This document shows positions 50,662-59,069 of a stretch of DNA of 64,000 nt, piece after piece. The DNA is from Mobilicoccus massiliensis (GTDB lineage Bacteria; Actinomycetota; Actinomycetes; Actinomycetales; Dermatophilaceae), in the NCBI RefSeq assembly GCF_000826525.2, contig NZ_LN651326.1, forward strand, positions 62,001 through 126,000, given 5' to 3'. The notes beneath the pieces were generated by a model. The model saw only the letters and a program-made list of their open reading frames with translations, made no database searches and was not told where the DNA came from. How positions within the stretch are numbered: position 1 is the stretch's first letter; each line of letters opens with the position of its first letter. Made by a program: the position numbers and the translations under genes.

Positions 50662-52146
50662 ATGAACAGTACGAAAACCGAGCCACGCTCGGCAGACCCG
50701 TCGAGGAGGACGAAGACCCTGATCGGGTTGACGATCCTCGTCGCCGCCCTGGTCACGGTCGGTGTGGCGTTGTTGCTGATCAACATCGTGCAGCGACAGA
50801 ACGAGGGCGAGCAGCCCGACTTCCAGGTCGTCAAGATCGACGAGAACACGGTCGACCCGGCGATCTGGGGCCGCAACTTCCCGCTGCAGTACGACTCGTA
50901 CAAGCGCACCGACCAGATGGGCACGACCCAGCACGGTGGCTCCGAGGCGCTGCCGAACAACCCCACGGCCAACGATCCCCGCACGGTCGTCACCGCGCAG
51001 AAGATCGAGCTCGACCCGCGCCTGGTGCAGATGTGGAAGGGCTACGCGTTCTCCGTGGACTACCGCGAGAAGCGCGGCCACGCCTACATGCTGCTCGACC
51101 AGCGCAACACGCGCCGGGTCACCGAGTTCAAGCAGCCGGGCGCCTGCCTCAACTGTCACGCCTCCACGGTCAAGCTCATGAAGGACCTCGGTGACGGTGA
51201 CACCAACAAGGGCTTCGCGGTGATGAACAAGATGCCGTACAACGAGCTCACCAAGAAGGTCGAGCACCCGATCTCCTGCATCGACTGCCACGACCCGAAG
51301 ACCATGCAGTTGCGCGTCACCCGTCCGGCGTTCATCACCGGCATCAAGGCCTACAAGGAGTCGGTGGGCGTCAAGGACTTCGACGTCAACAAGGACGCCT
51401 CCGCTCAGGAGATGCGCACCTACGTCTGCGCCCAGTGCCACGTCGAGTACGCGTTCCCGGGCGAGGGCAAGACCCTCACCTACCCGTGGAAGTACGGCCT
51501 CACCGTGCGTGACGAGGAGAAGTACTGGAACGAGACCGGCTGGAACGACTGGACCCACGAGCTCACCGGCGCCAAGATGCTCAAGGCCCAGCACCCCGAG
51601 TTCGAGCTCTACAGCCAGGGCGTCCACGCCCGGGCGGGCGTCTCCTGCGCCGACTGCCACATGCCGTACGAGCGTGAGGGCGGCATGAAGGTGAGCAACC
51701 ACCAGGTGCGCAGCCCGATGTTCAACGTCAACCAGTCCTGCCAGACGTGCCACAACACGACCGAGCAGGAGCTGAAGGACCGCGTGGGCCAGATCCAGGA
51801 CCGCCACCTGCACACCCGCAACCAGGCCAGCCAGGCCCTCTCGGAGCTCATCACCGACCTCGAGAAGGCCAAGAGCGACAAGTCGGTCAAGCCGGAGAAC
51901 CTCGAGATCGCCCGCGCCTACCAGCGCAAGTCGAGCTTCTACATCGACTGGATCGTCTCGGAGAACTCCAACGGCTTCCACGCCCCCGGCGAGGCGCTGC
52001 GCGTCCTCAACGACGCGACGGACGCCGCCCGCAAGGGTCAGCTCGCTCTCAAGGGCATCGTCACTCCCGACGTGGTCGACGCCCCGCAGGGCAAGGAGCC
52101 GCAGACGGTCATGCCGACCCCGGCACCGACCTCGTCGGGTCGCTGA
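50662..52146 (+). CDS. nrfA: NrfA, ammonifying pentaheme nitrite reductase with CxxCH at heme 1
   Basis: The 494-residue protein has an N-terminal transmembrane segment (LIGLTILVAALVTVGVALLL) and five heme sites: CLNCH at about 162-166, CIDCH, CAQCH, CADCH and CQTCH. NrfA reduces nitrite to ammonium with six electrons. In most NrfA the catalytic heme is CxxCK; here it is CLNCH, so a His, as in a minority of NrfA, replaces the Lys ligand. The catalytic Tyr (Y263, in CHVEYAF), His (H311, in KAQHPE) and the expected Arg/Ca2+ site region are present. The membrane anchor keeps it at the outer face with NrfH. Confidence 0.94.
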   Translation: MNSTKTEPRSADPSRRTKTLIGLTILVAALVTVGVALLLINIVQRQNEGEQPDFQVVKIDENTVDPAIWGRNFPLQYDSYKRTDQMGTTQHGGSEALPNNPTANDPRTVVTAQKIELDPRLVQMWKGYAFSVDYREKRGHAYMLLDQRNTRRVTEFKQPGACLNCHASTVKLMKDLGDGDTNKGFAVMNKMPYNELTKKVEHPISCIDCHDPKTMQLRVTRPAFITGIKAYKESVGVKDFDVNKDASAQEMRTYVCAQCHVEYAFPGEGKTLTYPWKYGLTVRDEEKYWNETGWNDWTHELTGAKMLKAQHPEFELYSQGVHARAGVSCADCHMPYEREGGMKVSNHQVRSPMFNVNQSCQTCHNTTEQELKDRVGQIQDRHLHTRNQASQALSELITDLEKAKSDKSVKPENLEIARAYQRKSSFYIDWIVSENSNGFHAPGEALRVLNDATDAARKGQLALKGIVTPDVVDAPQGKEPQTVMPTPAPTSSGR

Positions 52147-52183
52147 CGAGGGGCGGCCGACCGCCGCGACAGCCCGACCCTGC

Positions 52184-52217
52184 AAGAGGGGAGGAGGCAC
52201 AGGCCTCCTCCCCTCTT
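52184..52217 (+). terminator. hairpin after nrfA
   Basis: AAGAGGGGAGGAGGC (52184-52198) pairs perfectly with GCCTCCTCCCCTCTT (52203-52217) around ACAG, 38 bases after the nrfA stop. The 15-bp stem with a short loop is terminator-like though the U-tract is weak. Confidence 0.8.
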
Positions 52218-52253
52218 CGCATGTACCGGCCCGTCACACCGGCCCTTTGTCAC

Positions 52254-52263
52254 GGCCTATACC
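52254..52263. promoter_or_regulatory. GGNATAGGCC motif (reverse orientation) upstream of the cytochrome assembly operon
   Basis: GGCCTATACC at 52254-52263, the reverse complement form of the motif, lies inside CACGGCCTATACCGTG (CACGG and CCGTG inverted arms around CCTATA), 152 bases before the TPR gene start. It is separate from, and downstream of, the nrfA terminator. Confidence 0.4.
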
Positions 52264-52414
52264 GTGCGAGATGGAGGCGGCCTGTATCGAACGTCCTGGG
52301 CCCCTGCCGAAGACGTGACGACCGACGGATAGACCCCTGCCCTGCCCGGACGCGAGTCTGGACCTACCGATTCACCACAGTTCACGACAGCTCGAAGGAC
52401 GGCAGGGACCCACG

Positions 52415-53296
52415 ATGACGCGCGACCACCACGACCCCCGCGCTTGGCTCGGACTCACACCCGACGCCGGCGACGTCGAGGTCGAGCAGACGCGGGAGCG
52501 TCTCGAGGAGTACCTCGCCGACGCCCCGCCCGAGCTCGCCGGCTGGGCCCGCGCCCAGCGCAGCGGCGCCTACGGCCGGCCCGTCACCACCGCGACGACG
52601 CCACTGAACCCGCAGGGCGGCGCCGTCCGTCGTCGGCGCTCCCCGCTCGTGCCGCTCTCGATCATCGCGGTCGCCACCGCCGTCGGTGTCATCGTCTACA
52701 ACATCCCCGACGGCGGCACCGCGGCCGCGGACCCCAAGGCCGCCGCCTCCACCCCGGCCCACGCCCAGGGCACGATGCCGGCCGCGACGCCCGAACCACT
52801 CGACCAGGCCAAGGTCGACGGCCTCAACAAGAAGATCGCCGCGAACCCCAAGGACACCAAGGCGCTCAAGGAGCTCGCCAACGAGTACTCCCGCACCGAG
52901 ATGTACAAGGAGGCGGCGGCCACCCAGGCCAAGATCCTCGAGGTCGAGCCCAAGAACACCGACGCCCGCCTCGCGTACGGCGTCGCGCACTTCAACATGA
53001 ACGACCTGCCCACCGCCGAGAAGGCCTGGAACGAGGTCGTCGCGCAGGACCCGAAGAACGTCGAGGCCTACTACGACCTCGGCTTCCTCCACCTCAGCAA
53101 GAGCCCGCCGCAGATGGACAAGGCCCAGGCCGCGTGGGAGAAGGTCGTCGAGCTCGACCCGACCTCCGAACTCGCCGGCACCGTCAAGAGCCACCTCGAC
53201 AAGTTCAAGTCCGGCGCCGCCGCCGACATGGGCGGCTCGACCTCGCCGACCGCGGTGCCCTCGGGCGCCGCGACGTCCGCTCCGGCGCAGGGCTGA
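52415..53296 (+). CDS. TPR-repeat membrane protein of the cytochrome c assembly operon
   Basis: The 293-residue protein has a soluble N-terminus of about 75 residues, one transmembrane helix (LSIIAVATAVGVIVYNI), a linker and, from about residue 130, three tetratricopeptide-type helical repeats (NPKDTKALKELANEYSRTEM, ATQAKILEVEPKNTDARLAY, AWNEVVAQDPKNVEAYYDLG). The layout resembles CcmI/NrfG-like TPR partners that hold apocytochromes or assembly factors. It leads the operon with ccdA, resB, ccsB and tlpA, consistent with heme-protein assembly outside the membrane. Confidence 0.85.
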   Translation: MTRDHHDPRAWLGLTPDAGDVEVEQTRERLEEYLADAPPELAGWARAQRSGAYGRPVTTATTPLNPQGGAVRRRRSPLVPLSIIAVATAVGVIVYNIPDGGTAAADPKAAASTPAHAQGTMPAATPEPLDQAKVDGLNKKIAANPKDTKALKELANEYSRTEMYKEAAATQAKILEVEPKNTDARLAYGVAHFNMNDLPTAEKAWNEVVAQDPKNVEAYYDLGFLHLSKSPPQMDKAQAAWEKVVELDPTSELAGTVKSHLDKFKSGAAADMGGSTSPTAVPSGAATSAPAQG

Positions 53297-53299
53297 GTC

Positions 53300-54040
53300 A
53301 TGGGGGTCACGTTCGGGCTGGCCCTGGCCGCCGGTGTCGTGGCCTTCGCCTCGCCGTGCTTCCTGCCGATCGTGCCGGTCTACGTCAGCTACCTCGTCGG
53401 GTCGGCACCCGGCGAGGCGGCGAGGACCGCGGCGGCACGCCGGGCGGCCGTCACCCAGTCGCTCGTGTTCGTCGCCGGCTTCTCGGCCGTGTTCGTCACC
53501 CTGTGGGCCTCCATCGGCGTCATCGGGTACGTCATGGGCGATTTCCGCGACGTGCTGCGTGTCGTCGGCGGGGCCGTGCTCATCGTCATGGGCCTGCACG
53601 TCGCGGGGCTCATCCGCATCTCGGCGCTGTTCCGCCAGGTGCAGGTGCCCGCCTCGGCGGTCATGGGTGCCGGCCACGGCGGCATCGACCTCGCCGGCCT
53701 GACTCCGAACTACCGGCGCTCGGCCCTGCTGGGCATCGCGTTCGGCGCCGGATGGACCCCGTGCATCGGCCCGATCCTCGGCGCGGTCATCGGCCTCGCG
53801 TCGGTGAGCGGCACCGTGCTCCACGGCGCCGCGCTGCTGCTGACGTTCTCCCTCGGTCTCGGCATCCCGTTCGTGCTCGTCGCGGCCGGGGCCACCGAGA
53901 TCACCACCCGCCTGCAGTGGCTGCGTCGCCACGAGACGGCCGTCGCCCTCGCCTCCGGCGGGCTGCTGGTCGTCACCGGGTTCCTCATGATCACGGGCGT
54001 GTTCGGCACCCTCGCCGCCCTCGCCCCCACCGTTCTGTAG
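53300..54040 (+). CDS. ccdA: cytochrome c biogenesis protein CcdA
   Basis: The 246-residue protein has six transmembrane helices and the two redox Cys needed for transfer of reducing power: Cys20 in ASPCFLPIVP and Cys155 in GWTPCIGPILG. CcdA/DsbD-type proteins carry electrons from cytoplasmic thioredoxin to extracytoplasmic thiol-disulfide proteins, keeping apocytochrome Cys reduced for heme attachment. It starts three bases after the TPR gene stop and is followed by resB 12 bases on. TlpA downstream is the probable outside partner. Confidence 0.93.
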   Translation: MGVTFGLALAAGVVAFASPCFLPIVPVYVSYLVGSAPGEAARTAAARRAAVTQSLVFVAGFSAVFVTLWASIGVIGYVMGDFRDVLRVVGGAVLIVMGLHVAGLIRISALFRQVQVPASAVMGAGHGGIDLAGLTPNYRRSALLGIAFGAGWTPCIGPILGAVIGLASVSGTVLHGAALLLTFSLGLGIPFVLVAAGATEITTRLQWLRRHETAVALASGGLLVVTGFLMITGVFGTLAALAPTVL

Positions 54041-54052
54041 AAGCGAGCAGCC

Positions 54053-55639
54053 ATGACCGACACCACGACCCGTCCGATCGCCGGTGGCCCCGACGTCGTC
54101 GACGACGATCTCGAGCCGCTGCCCGCGACACCGCCGGCGCCGCGACGCCGGCGCAAGGACACCCCCGTCGAGGCGTTCTTCCACCGCGCCTACGCCCTCT
54201 TCCACAACAAGAAGTTCGGGCTGTTCCTCATCCTCGCGATGACGGTGCTCACCCTCGTCGGCGTCCTGCTCCCCCAGGCGGCCCCGGACATCCGCAGCGA
54301 CCCGCAGGCCTACGCCGACTGGCTGTCGACCCAGCGCCCGAAGTTCGGTGGCTGGACGCCGGTGCTCGACACGCTCGGGTTCTTCGGGATGTTCGGCACC
54401 GTCTGGTTCAAGGCCGTCACCGTGCTGCTCGCGCTGAGCATCGTCGCCTGCACGACGCACCGCATGCCGGTGCTGTGGGCGAACGCCACCCGGCCCCACC
54501 TGCACGTCACCGAGGGCTTCTTCGACCACGCCAAGGTGCGGGAGACCACCCAGGTGCGCCTGTCGCCGGCCCAGACCGTGACGGAGCTGCGACGCATCCT
54601 CGGCAAACGTCACTTCCGGGTCCTCGACGACCCCAAGGGCGAGGGATTCAGCCTCTACGCCGACCGCTACCGCTGGATGCCCTTCGGCACGGTCATCGCG
54701 CACACCTCGTTCGTCGTGCTGCTGTTCGGGATGCTCGTCTCGGCCAACACCGGGTTCGACGAGAACCTCGCCGTCACGGTCGGCACCCGCGTGCCGGTGG
54801 GGCACGGCACGAACTACTCGATCGAGGCCAAGTCGTTCTCCGACACCTACCACGCGACCGGCCAGGCGATGGACTACGTCGCCGACGTCGTGCTCTACGA
54901 CGGCGACACCCCGGTGGCCGCCAACCCGTCGCTGCGGGTCAACTCGCCGCTGCACCACGACGGGCTCAGGATCCACCAGTCCTACTTCGGCACCTCGGCC
55001 GTCGTCACCGTCAAGAACGCCTCGGGCGCCACGGTGTTCGCGGGCGGCGTCCCGCTCGAGTACACCTCCGACGACGAGCAGAACTCCATCGGCCGCGCCG
55101 AGATCCCCGGCACCGACCTCGTCGCGTTCGTCGTGACCCCGGCCTCCGGCCAGGTGATCTCCGACATCCCGGCGGGCCAGGCGCAGATCGAGGTGCAGCG
55201 TCGCGGGCAGGAGGCCCCGGTCGCCACCGGTCGCCTCGCCGTCGGCGAGACCCGGCAGCTCGGCGACCACACCTACACCTTCGAGCGCGAGGCCAAGTTC
55301 ACCGGCCTCATGGTGCGTGAGGACCCGGGCGCCCCGTGGATCTGGGTCGGCTGCGCGCTCATGATGATCGGCCTCGTCACGACGATGGGCTTCAAGCACC
55401 GGCGGGTGTGGGTGCGCGTGCACCCGACGACCGTCGACGGCGAGCCCAGCACCGAGATGCGCGCCGCGACCTCCGACAAGGCCGACCTCGACTTCCAGAA
55501 GTGGTTCCGCCGCTTCGCCACCGAGGTCTCCGCCCTCGGGCCCCAGACTGCCACCGGCCACGCCGCCACCGCCGGCGCCAGCACCGACACTACCACCCAC
55601 ACCAGCACCAACACCACGACCGGAAAGACGACGGTGTGA
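54053..55639 (+). CDS. resB: cytochrome c synthetase subunit ResB (Ccs1)
   Basis: The 528-residue protein has the ResB layout: three N-terminal transmembrane helices (LFLILAMTVLTLVGVLLPQA, VKAVTVLLALSIVACTT-like and HTSFVVLLFGMLVSAN), a large extracytoplasmic domain, and a final helix (WIWVGCALMMIGLVTTMGF). A polar C-terminal tail of about 80 residues follows. ResB with CcsB forms the System II heme lyase that transports heme and attaches it to CxxCH Cys. It is the central gene of the operon, required for NrfHA maturation (inference from location). Confidence 0.93.
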   Translation: MTDTTTRPIAGGPDVVDDDLEPLPATPPAPRRRRKDTPVEAFFHRAYALFHNKKFGLFLILAMTVLTLVGVLLPQAAPDIRSDPQAYADWLSTQRPKFGGWTPVLDTLGFFGMFGTVWFKAVTVLLALSIVACTTHRMPVLWANATRPHLHVTEGFFDHAKVRETTQVRLSPAQTVTELRRILGKRHFRVLDDPKGEGFSLYADRYRWMPFGTVIAHTSFVVLLFGMLVSANTGFDENLAVTVGTRVPVGHGTNYSIEAKSFSDTYHATGQAMDYVADVVLYDGDTPVAANPSLRVNSPLHHDGLRIHQSYFGTSAVVTVKNASGATVFAGGVPLEYTSDDEQNSIGRAEIPGTDLVAFVVTPASGQVISDIPAGQAQIEVQRRGQEAPVATGRLAVGETRQLGDHTYTFEREAKFTGLMVREDPGAPWIWVGCALMMIGLVTTMGFKHRRVWVRVHPTTVDGEPSTEMRAATSDKADLDFQKWFRRFATEVSALGPQTATGHAATAGASTDTTTHTSTNTTTGKTTV

Positions 55640-56562
55640 CCGCCATGCTCCAGATCTCTCAGTACTGCCTCGTGGCCGCCACGATCCTCGTGGTCGTGGC
55701 CCTGGTCGCCAAGATCGTCGCGTTCTCGCGCAGCCGCGAACGCTCGCCGGAGTACGCGCACGCCCAGTCCGGTGCCGCCGGCGGCGTCCTGCTCGCCGAC
55801 CGCCCCGAGTTCGCCTCCCCCGAGACCGGCCACGGCGCCGGCTCCGGACGCGCCACCGGCCTCGTCTGGTACGCCAGCCGTCTCACGTGGATGGCCCTCG
55901 CGTTCCTCACGGTCGCGCTCGTGACCCGCATGTTCCTCACCGGCAACGCACCCTTCACCAACCAGCACGAGTTCGCCGCCTCGTTCGCCTGGGGCATCCT
56001 CGTCGCCTACGTGTGGGTCGAGGTGCAGTACCAGGCGCGCACCCTCGGGCTGTTGGTGCTGCCGTTCACGGCCGGCATGCTCGTCTACGCGCTCGCCATG
56101 GACACCGCGGTCCGCCCGCTCATGCCGGCGCTGCAGAACAGCTGGCTGCTCACCCTGCACGTGTTCACCGCGGTGCTCGCCTACGGTGGCGCGGCGGTGG
56201 CCTCGGCCGCGGGCATCCTCTACCTCGTGCGTCCGCACGTCGCCTGGCGCGGCCTGCCCAGCCGTGAGGTGCTCGACGAGATCGGCTACCGCGCCACGCT
56301 GTTCCTCTACCCCGTGCTCACCGTGATGATCATCCTCGGCGCCGTCTGGGCCGACATCGCCTGGGGCCGGTACTGGAGCTGGGACCCCAAGGAGACCGCC
56401 GCGTTCGTCACCTGGCTGATCTACAGCGCCTACCTGCACGCCCGCGTCGTCCGCGACTGGCGCGGCAGCAAGGCGGCCTGGCTGCTCGTGCTCGGGTTCG
56501 CCGCGGTCATCGGCACGTTCGTCGGCAACCACTTCTTCAGCGGCCTGCACTCCTACGCGTGA
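55636..56562 (+). CDS. ccsB: cytochrome c synthetase subunit CcsB/CcsA
   Basis: The 308-residue protein has about eight transmembrane helices and the heme-handling WWD domain, WGRYWSWDPKETAAF, plus conserved His in TLHVFTAVLAYGGA and FVGNHFFSGLHSY that bind heme during transfer. It is the CcsA/CcsB half of the System II synthetase that works with ResB. The GTG at 55636 overlaps the resB stop; ATG 55645 is an alternative. Strong coupling to ResB suits a one-to-one complex. Confidence 0.94.
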   Translation: MTAMLQISQYCLVAATILVVVALVAKIVAFSRSRERSPEYAHAQSGAAGGVLLADRPEFASPETGHGAGSGRATGLVWYASRLTWMALAFLTVALVTRMFLTGNAPFTNQHEFAASFAWGILVAYVWVEVQYQARTLGLLVLPFTAGMLVYALAMDTAVRPLMPALQNSWLLTLHVFTAVLAYGGAAVASAAGILYLVRPHVAWRGLPSREVLDEIGYRATLFLYPVLTVMIILGAVWADIAWGRYWSWDPKETAAFVTWLIYSAYLHARVVRDWRGSKAAWLLVLGFAAVIGTFVGNHFFSGLHSYA

Positions 56563-56590
56563 GTGCCGGGGACGCACGAGAGGAGACGAC

Positions 56591-57247
56591 ATGACGACCA
56601 CCGAGCAGACGCGCTCGCCCGGCTCGCACACGGGCGGACCCGCCGCGGGCGGGCAGGGCCCCGACTGGCGTGAGCGCCTCCGCACGAGCCGGGCCGGGAC
56701 GCTCGGGGTGCTCCTCGTGACCACCCTGCTCGTCATGGTCGGCGCCTGGTTCATCCAGAAGCCGGACGCCGCCAAGCAGGGCGACGTCACGGCAGTCCAA
56801 CTCCAGGGTGAACAGGCCGGCCCCCCGCCCGCCGTCGGCGCCCCGGCGCAGGACTTCACCGCCCGCACGATCGACGGCAGGACGGTCAAGCTCAGCGACT
56901 ACGCGGGCAAGCCCGTGTGGCTGCTGTTCGGCGCCACGTGGTGCGCCTCCTGCCGCGCCGAGGTGGCCGACGTCGAGTCGGTCTACCAGCAGGCCAAGGC
57001 CCAGGGCGTCGAGGTCATCTCGCTGTACCTCTCAGAGGACGCGAAGACCGTGCAGGACTACACGAAGGCCACCGGCCTCACCTACCTGCACGTGCCCGAC
57101 CCCCAGACGACGGTCGCGAGCGCCTACCGCGTCATGGGCGTGCCCGCCCACTTCTACGTCGACCGGCAGGGCAAGATCGCCTCGATCCAGGTCGGAGCCC
57201 TCGACCGGGCGACGATGGAGAAGAACCTAGCGGCCATCACCGGCTGA
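56591..57247 (+). CDS. TlpA/ResA-like thiol-disulfide protein
   Basis: The 218-residue protein has a transmembrane anchor (LGVLLVTTLLVMVGAWFI) and an outside thioredoxin domain with the active site TWCASCRAEV (C118 and C121; CASC). DFTARTIDGRTVKLSDYAGK is the ResA/TlpA-type strand before it and the cis-Pro in MGVPAHFYVD follows. It would reduce the apocytochrome Cys pair before heme ligation, recharged by CcdA. It ends the operon; a hairpin follows. Confidence 0.93.
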   Translation: MTTTEQTRSPGSHTGGPAAGGQGPDWRERLRTSRAGTLGVLLVTTLLVMVGAWFIQKPDAAKQGDVTAVQLQGEQAGPPPAVGAPAQDFTARTIDGRTVKLSDYAGKPVWLLFGATWCASCRAEVADVESVYQQAKAQGVEVISLYLSEDAKTVQDYTKATGLTYLHVPDPQTTVASAYRVMGVPAHFYVDRQGKIASIQVGALDRATMEKNLAAITG

Positions 57248-57283
57248 CGACGCCCGCACCTTCGCGGTGCGCCCGGAACGTGG

Positions 57284-57312
57284 ACGTGCCCGCTCACTTC
57301 GAGCGGGCACGT
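57284..57312 (+). terminator. hairpin after the cytochrome assembly operon
   Basis: ACGTGCCCGCTC (57284-57295) pairs perfectly with 57301-57312 around ACTTC, 37 bases after the tlpA stop, with only a mixed T/C tail. Confidence 0.75.
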
Positions 57313-57362
57313 TCGCGTCTCTGCTGTGCGGCAGGTGTCGGCCGGCACTAGCCTCGCGGGCC

Positions 57363-58373
57363 ATGGAGCTGTACACGAGCATCGTCGACCAGTACGAGGA
57401 CTTCGCGGCCTACGCCGCCGCCGACTCTCCGTGCTTCGCGGACTGGGCGACGCGGGTCGCCGCCGACGCCGAGGTCCAGGCCTGGATCGCCGAGCTTCCG
57501 CCCATCAAGCAGCAGCCCAACCTCGTGTTCGCCGCAGCGCGGTGGCACGGCGTCGCGGCTCCGGGCCCGTACACGGCTCTGCGACAGGCGCTGCTCGACG
57601 ACGACGGCACGATCGTCGCCACCATCTCGCGTCGCTCCACCCAGACCAACGAGGTCAACCGGCTCGCCACGCTCGCACCGGTGTTCGCGCGGATCGCGGC
57701 GGAGTCCGACCGTCCGCTCGCCCTTCTCGAGGCCGGGGCGAGCGCCGGAGTGTGCCTCTACCCCGACCGGTACACGTATCGCTACCTGCTCGGCCCGGAG
57801 AAGACACCGGCGACGTGGACTCCGGGCACGTCGGCCGGCGAACTCACGTGTCGTGTGAAGGGCACCTTCGAGGTGCCCACCGGGAGCCTGGAGGTGGCCT
57901 GGCGCGGCGGCCTCGACCTCGCGCCCGTCGACGTCGACGACGAGGACGCGACGCGGTGGCTCGAGACCCTCGTGTGGCCGGAGCAGGACGAGCGCCGTGC
58001 CCGGCTGCGCACGGCACTCGAGGTGGCCCGCCGCGAACCGGCCGACGTGCGCGCCGGTGATGTCCTCACCGAGCTGCCGGCGCTCGTCGACGAGGCCTCG
58101 AAGCACGGCGAGGTCGTCGTCTTCCACACCGCCGTCGTCGCCTACCTCGAGCCGGAGGATCGCCGACGGTTCGCCGACCTCATGAGCACGCTGGTCGCGA
58201 GCGGCCGGTGCCGGTGGGTGAGCAACGAGTCGAAGACCGTCCTGCCGACGATCGCCGCCACCGGGCCGGACATTCCGGACGGCCATCCGACGTTTGTCCT
58301 CGGCCTCGACGGGCAAGAGATGGCATGGACGCACGGTCACGGCCGGGCCATGACCTGGCACGACATCCCCTGA
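57363..58373 (+). CDS. DUF2332 family protein
   Basis: The 336-residue protein has the DUF2332 pattern: FAAYAAADSPCFADWATRVA at the N-terminus, QTNEVNRLATLAPVFARIAA in the middle, LALLEAGASAGVCLYPDRYT, VFHTAVVAYLEPEDRRRFAD and WVSNESKTVLP. The GASAG loop is reminiscent of a methyltransferase SAM loop, but the family's activity is not established. The start ATG is in frame with no alternatives close by. It lies between the assembly operon and the yceI gene, alone. Confidence 0.88.
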   Translation: MELYTSIVDQYEDFAAYAAADSPCFADWATRVAADAEVQAWIAELPPIKQQPNLVFAAARWHGVAAPGPYTALRQALLDDDGTIVATISRRSTQTNEVNRLATLAPVFARIAAESDRPLALLEAGASAGVCLYPDRYTYRYLLGPEKTPATWTPGTSAGELTCRVKGTFEVPTGSLEVAWRGGLDLAPVDVDDEDATRWLETLVWPEQDERRARLRTALEVARREPADVRAGDVLTELPALVDEASKHGEVVVFHTAVVAYLEPEDRRRFADLMSTLVASGRCRWVSNESKTVLPTIAATGPDIPDGHPTFVLGLDGQEMAWTHGHGRAMTWHDIP

Positions 58374-58395
58374 GGCAGGTCCACGGACGATGTAG

Positions 58396-58424
58396 TTGAC
58401 ACATCATCTAGAATCCTCTACCGT
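58396..58424 (+). promoter_or_regulatory. candidate yceI promoter with adjacent operator-like palindrome
   Basis: TTGACA (58396-58401) and TACCGT (58419-58424) are 17 bases apart, a near-ideal vegetative promoter. Downstream, GTTGAACGATCAAC (58428-58441) is a 5-bp perfect inverted repeat around ACGA, placed where a repressor would block transcription. The gene's ATG at 58464 follows AAGGAG. Confidence 0.65.
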
Positions 58425-58463
58425 AGTTGTTGAACGATCAACGACAAGACGAAGGAGATCGAG

Positions 58464-59006
58464 ATGACCACGCTTTCCCAGCTCGACGGCACGTACACCA
58501 TCGACCCCGCCCACTCCCGCCTCGGGTTCGTCGCCCGGCACGCCATGGTGACCAAGGTGCGCGGCTCGTTCGGCGAGTTCGAGGGCCAGGCCCGCACGGG
58601 TGCCAACCTCGAGGGCGCGTCCATCGAGGTCACGGCGCAGATGAACAGCATCGACACCGGCAACGCCGACCGTGACGGCCACCTGCGCACGGGTGACTTC
58701 TTCGAGGTCGAGAAGTACCCGACGATGACGTTCCGCTCCACCGAGATCGCGGCCGCCGACGAGGACACCCTCCGCGTCACCGGCGACCTGACGATCAAGG
58801 CCGTCACCAAGCCCGTCACCATCGACTTCGAGTTCGGCGGTCAGGCCACCGACCCCTTCGGCAACGAGCGCATCGGCTTCGACGGCTCGACCGTCATCAA
58901 CCGCAAGGACTTCGGCATCGAGTTCAACGCCGCCCTCGAGACCGGCGGCGTGCTCGTCTCCGACAAGATCACCCTGGAGATCGAGATCTCGGCCATCAAG
59001 GCCTGA
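58464..59006 (+). CDS. YceI family lipid-binding protein
   Basis: The 180-residue protein shows the YceI lipocalin-like barrel: YTIDPAHSRLGFVARHAMVT, TGNADRDGHLRTGDFFEVEK, TMTFRSTEI, DLTIKAVTKPVTIDFEFGGQ and RIGFDGSTVINRKDFGI are all family hallmarks. No signal peptide is present, so this copy is probably cytoplasmic. YceI proteins bind polyisoprenoids or amphiphilic molecules. It has a strong promoter and site, and a convergent terminator after it, so it is a single, probably well-expressed and inducible gene. Confidence 0.94.
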   Translation: MTTLSQLDGTYTIDPAHSRLGFVARHAMVTKVRGSFGEFEGQARTGANLEGASIEVTAQMNSIDTGNADRDGHLRTGDFFEVEKYPTMTFRSTEIAAADEDTLRVTGDLTIKAVTKPVTIDFEFGGQATDPFGNERIGFDGSTVINRKDFGIEFNAALETGGVLVSDKITLEIEISAIKA

Positions 59007-59026
59007 GTCCGTCACTCCACTGCCGT

Positions 59027-59063
59027 GAAGGCGGGTGTGCCCCGGGTGGGCGCACCCGCCTTC
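59027..59063. terminator. bidirectional terminator between yceI and the lipase-like gene
   Basis: GAAGGCGGGTG (59027-59037) pairs perfectly with CACCCGCCTTC (59053-59063), with extra pairing inside. It lies between convergent genes ending 59006 and 59070. Confidence 0.8.
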
Positions 59064-59069
59064 GTGCGT

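Noticed and set aside
52382..55600. 1072-codon open frame on the minus strand
   Set aside because: It lies opposite the TPR, ccdA and resB genes, which have clear domains; long antisense frames are expected at this G+C content, and its Gly/Arg/Val-rich composition is non-protein-like.
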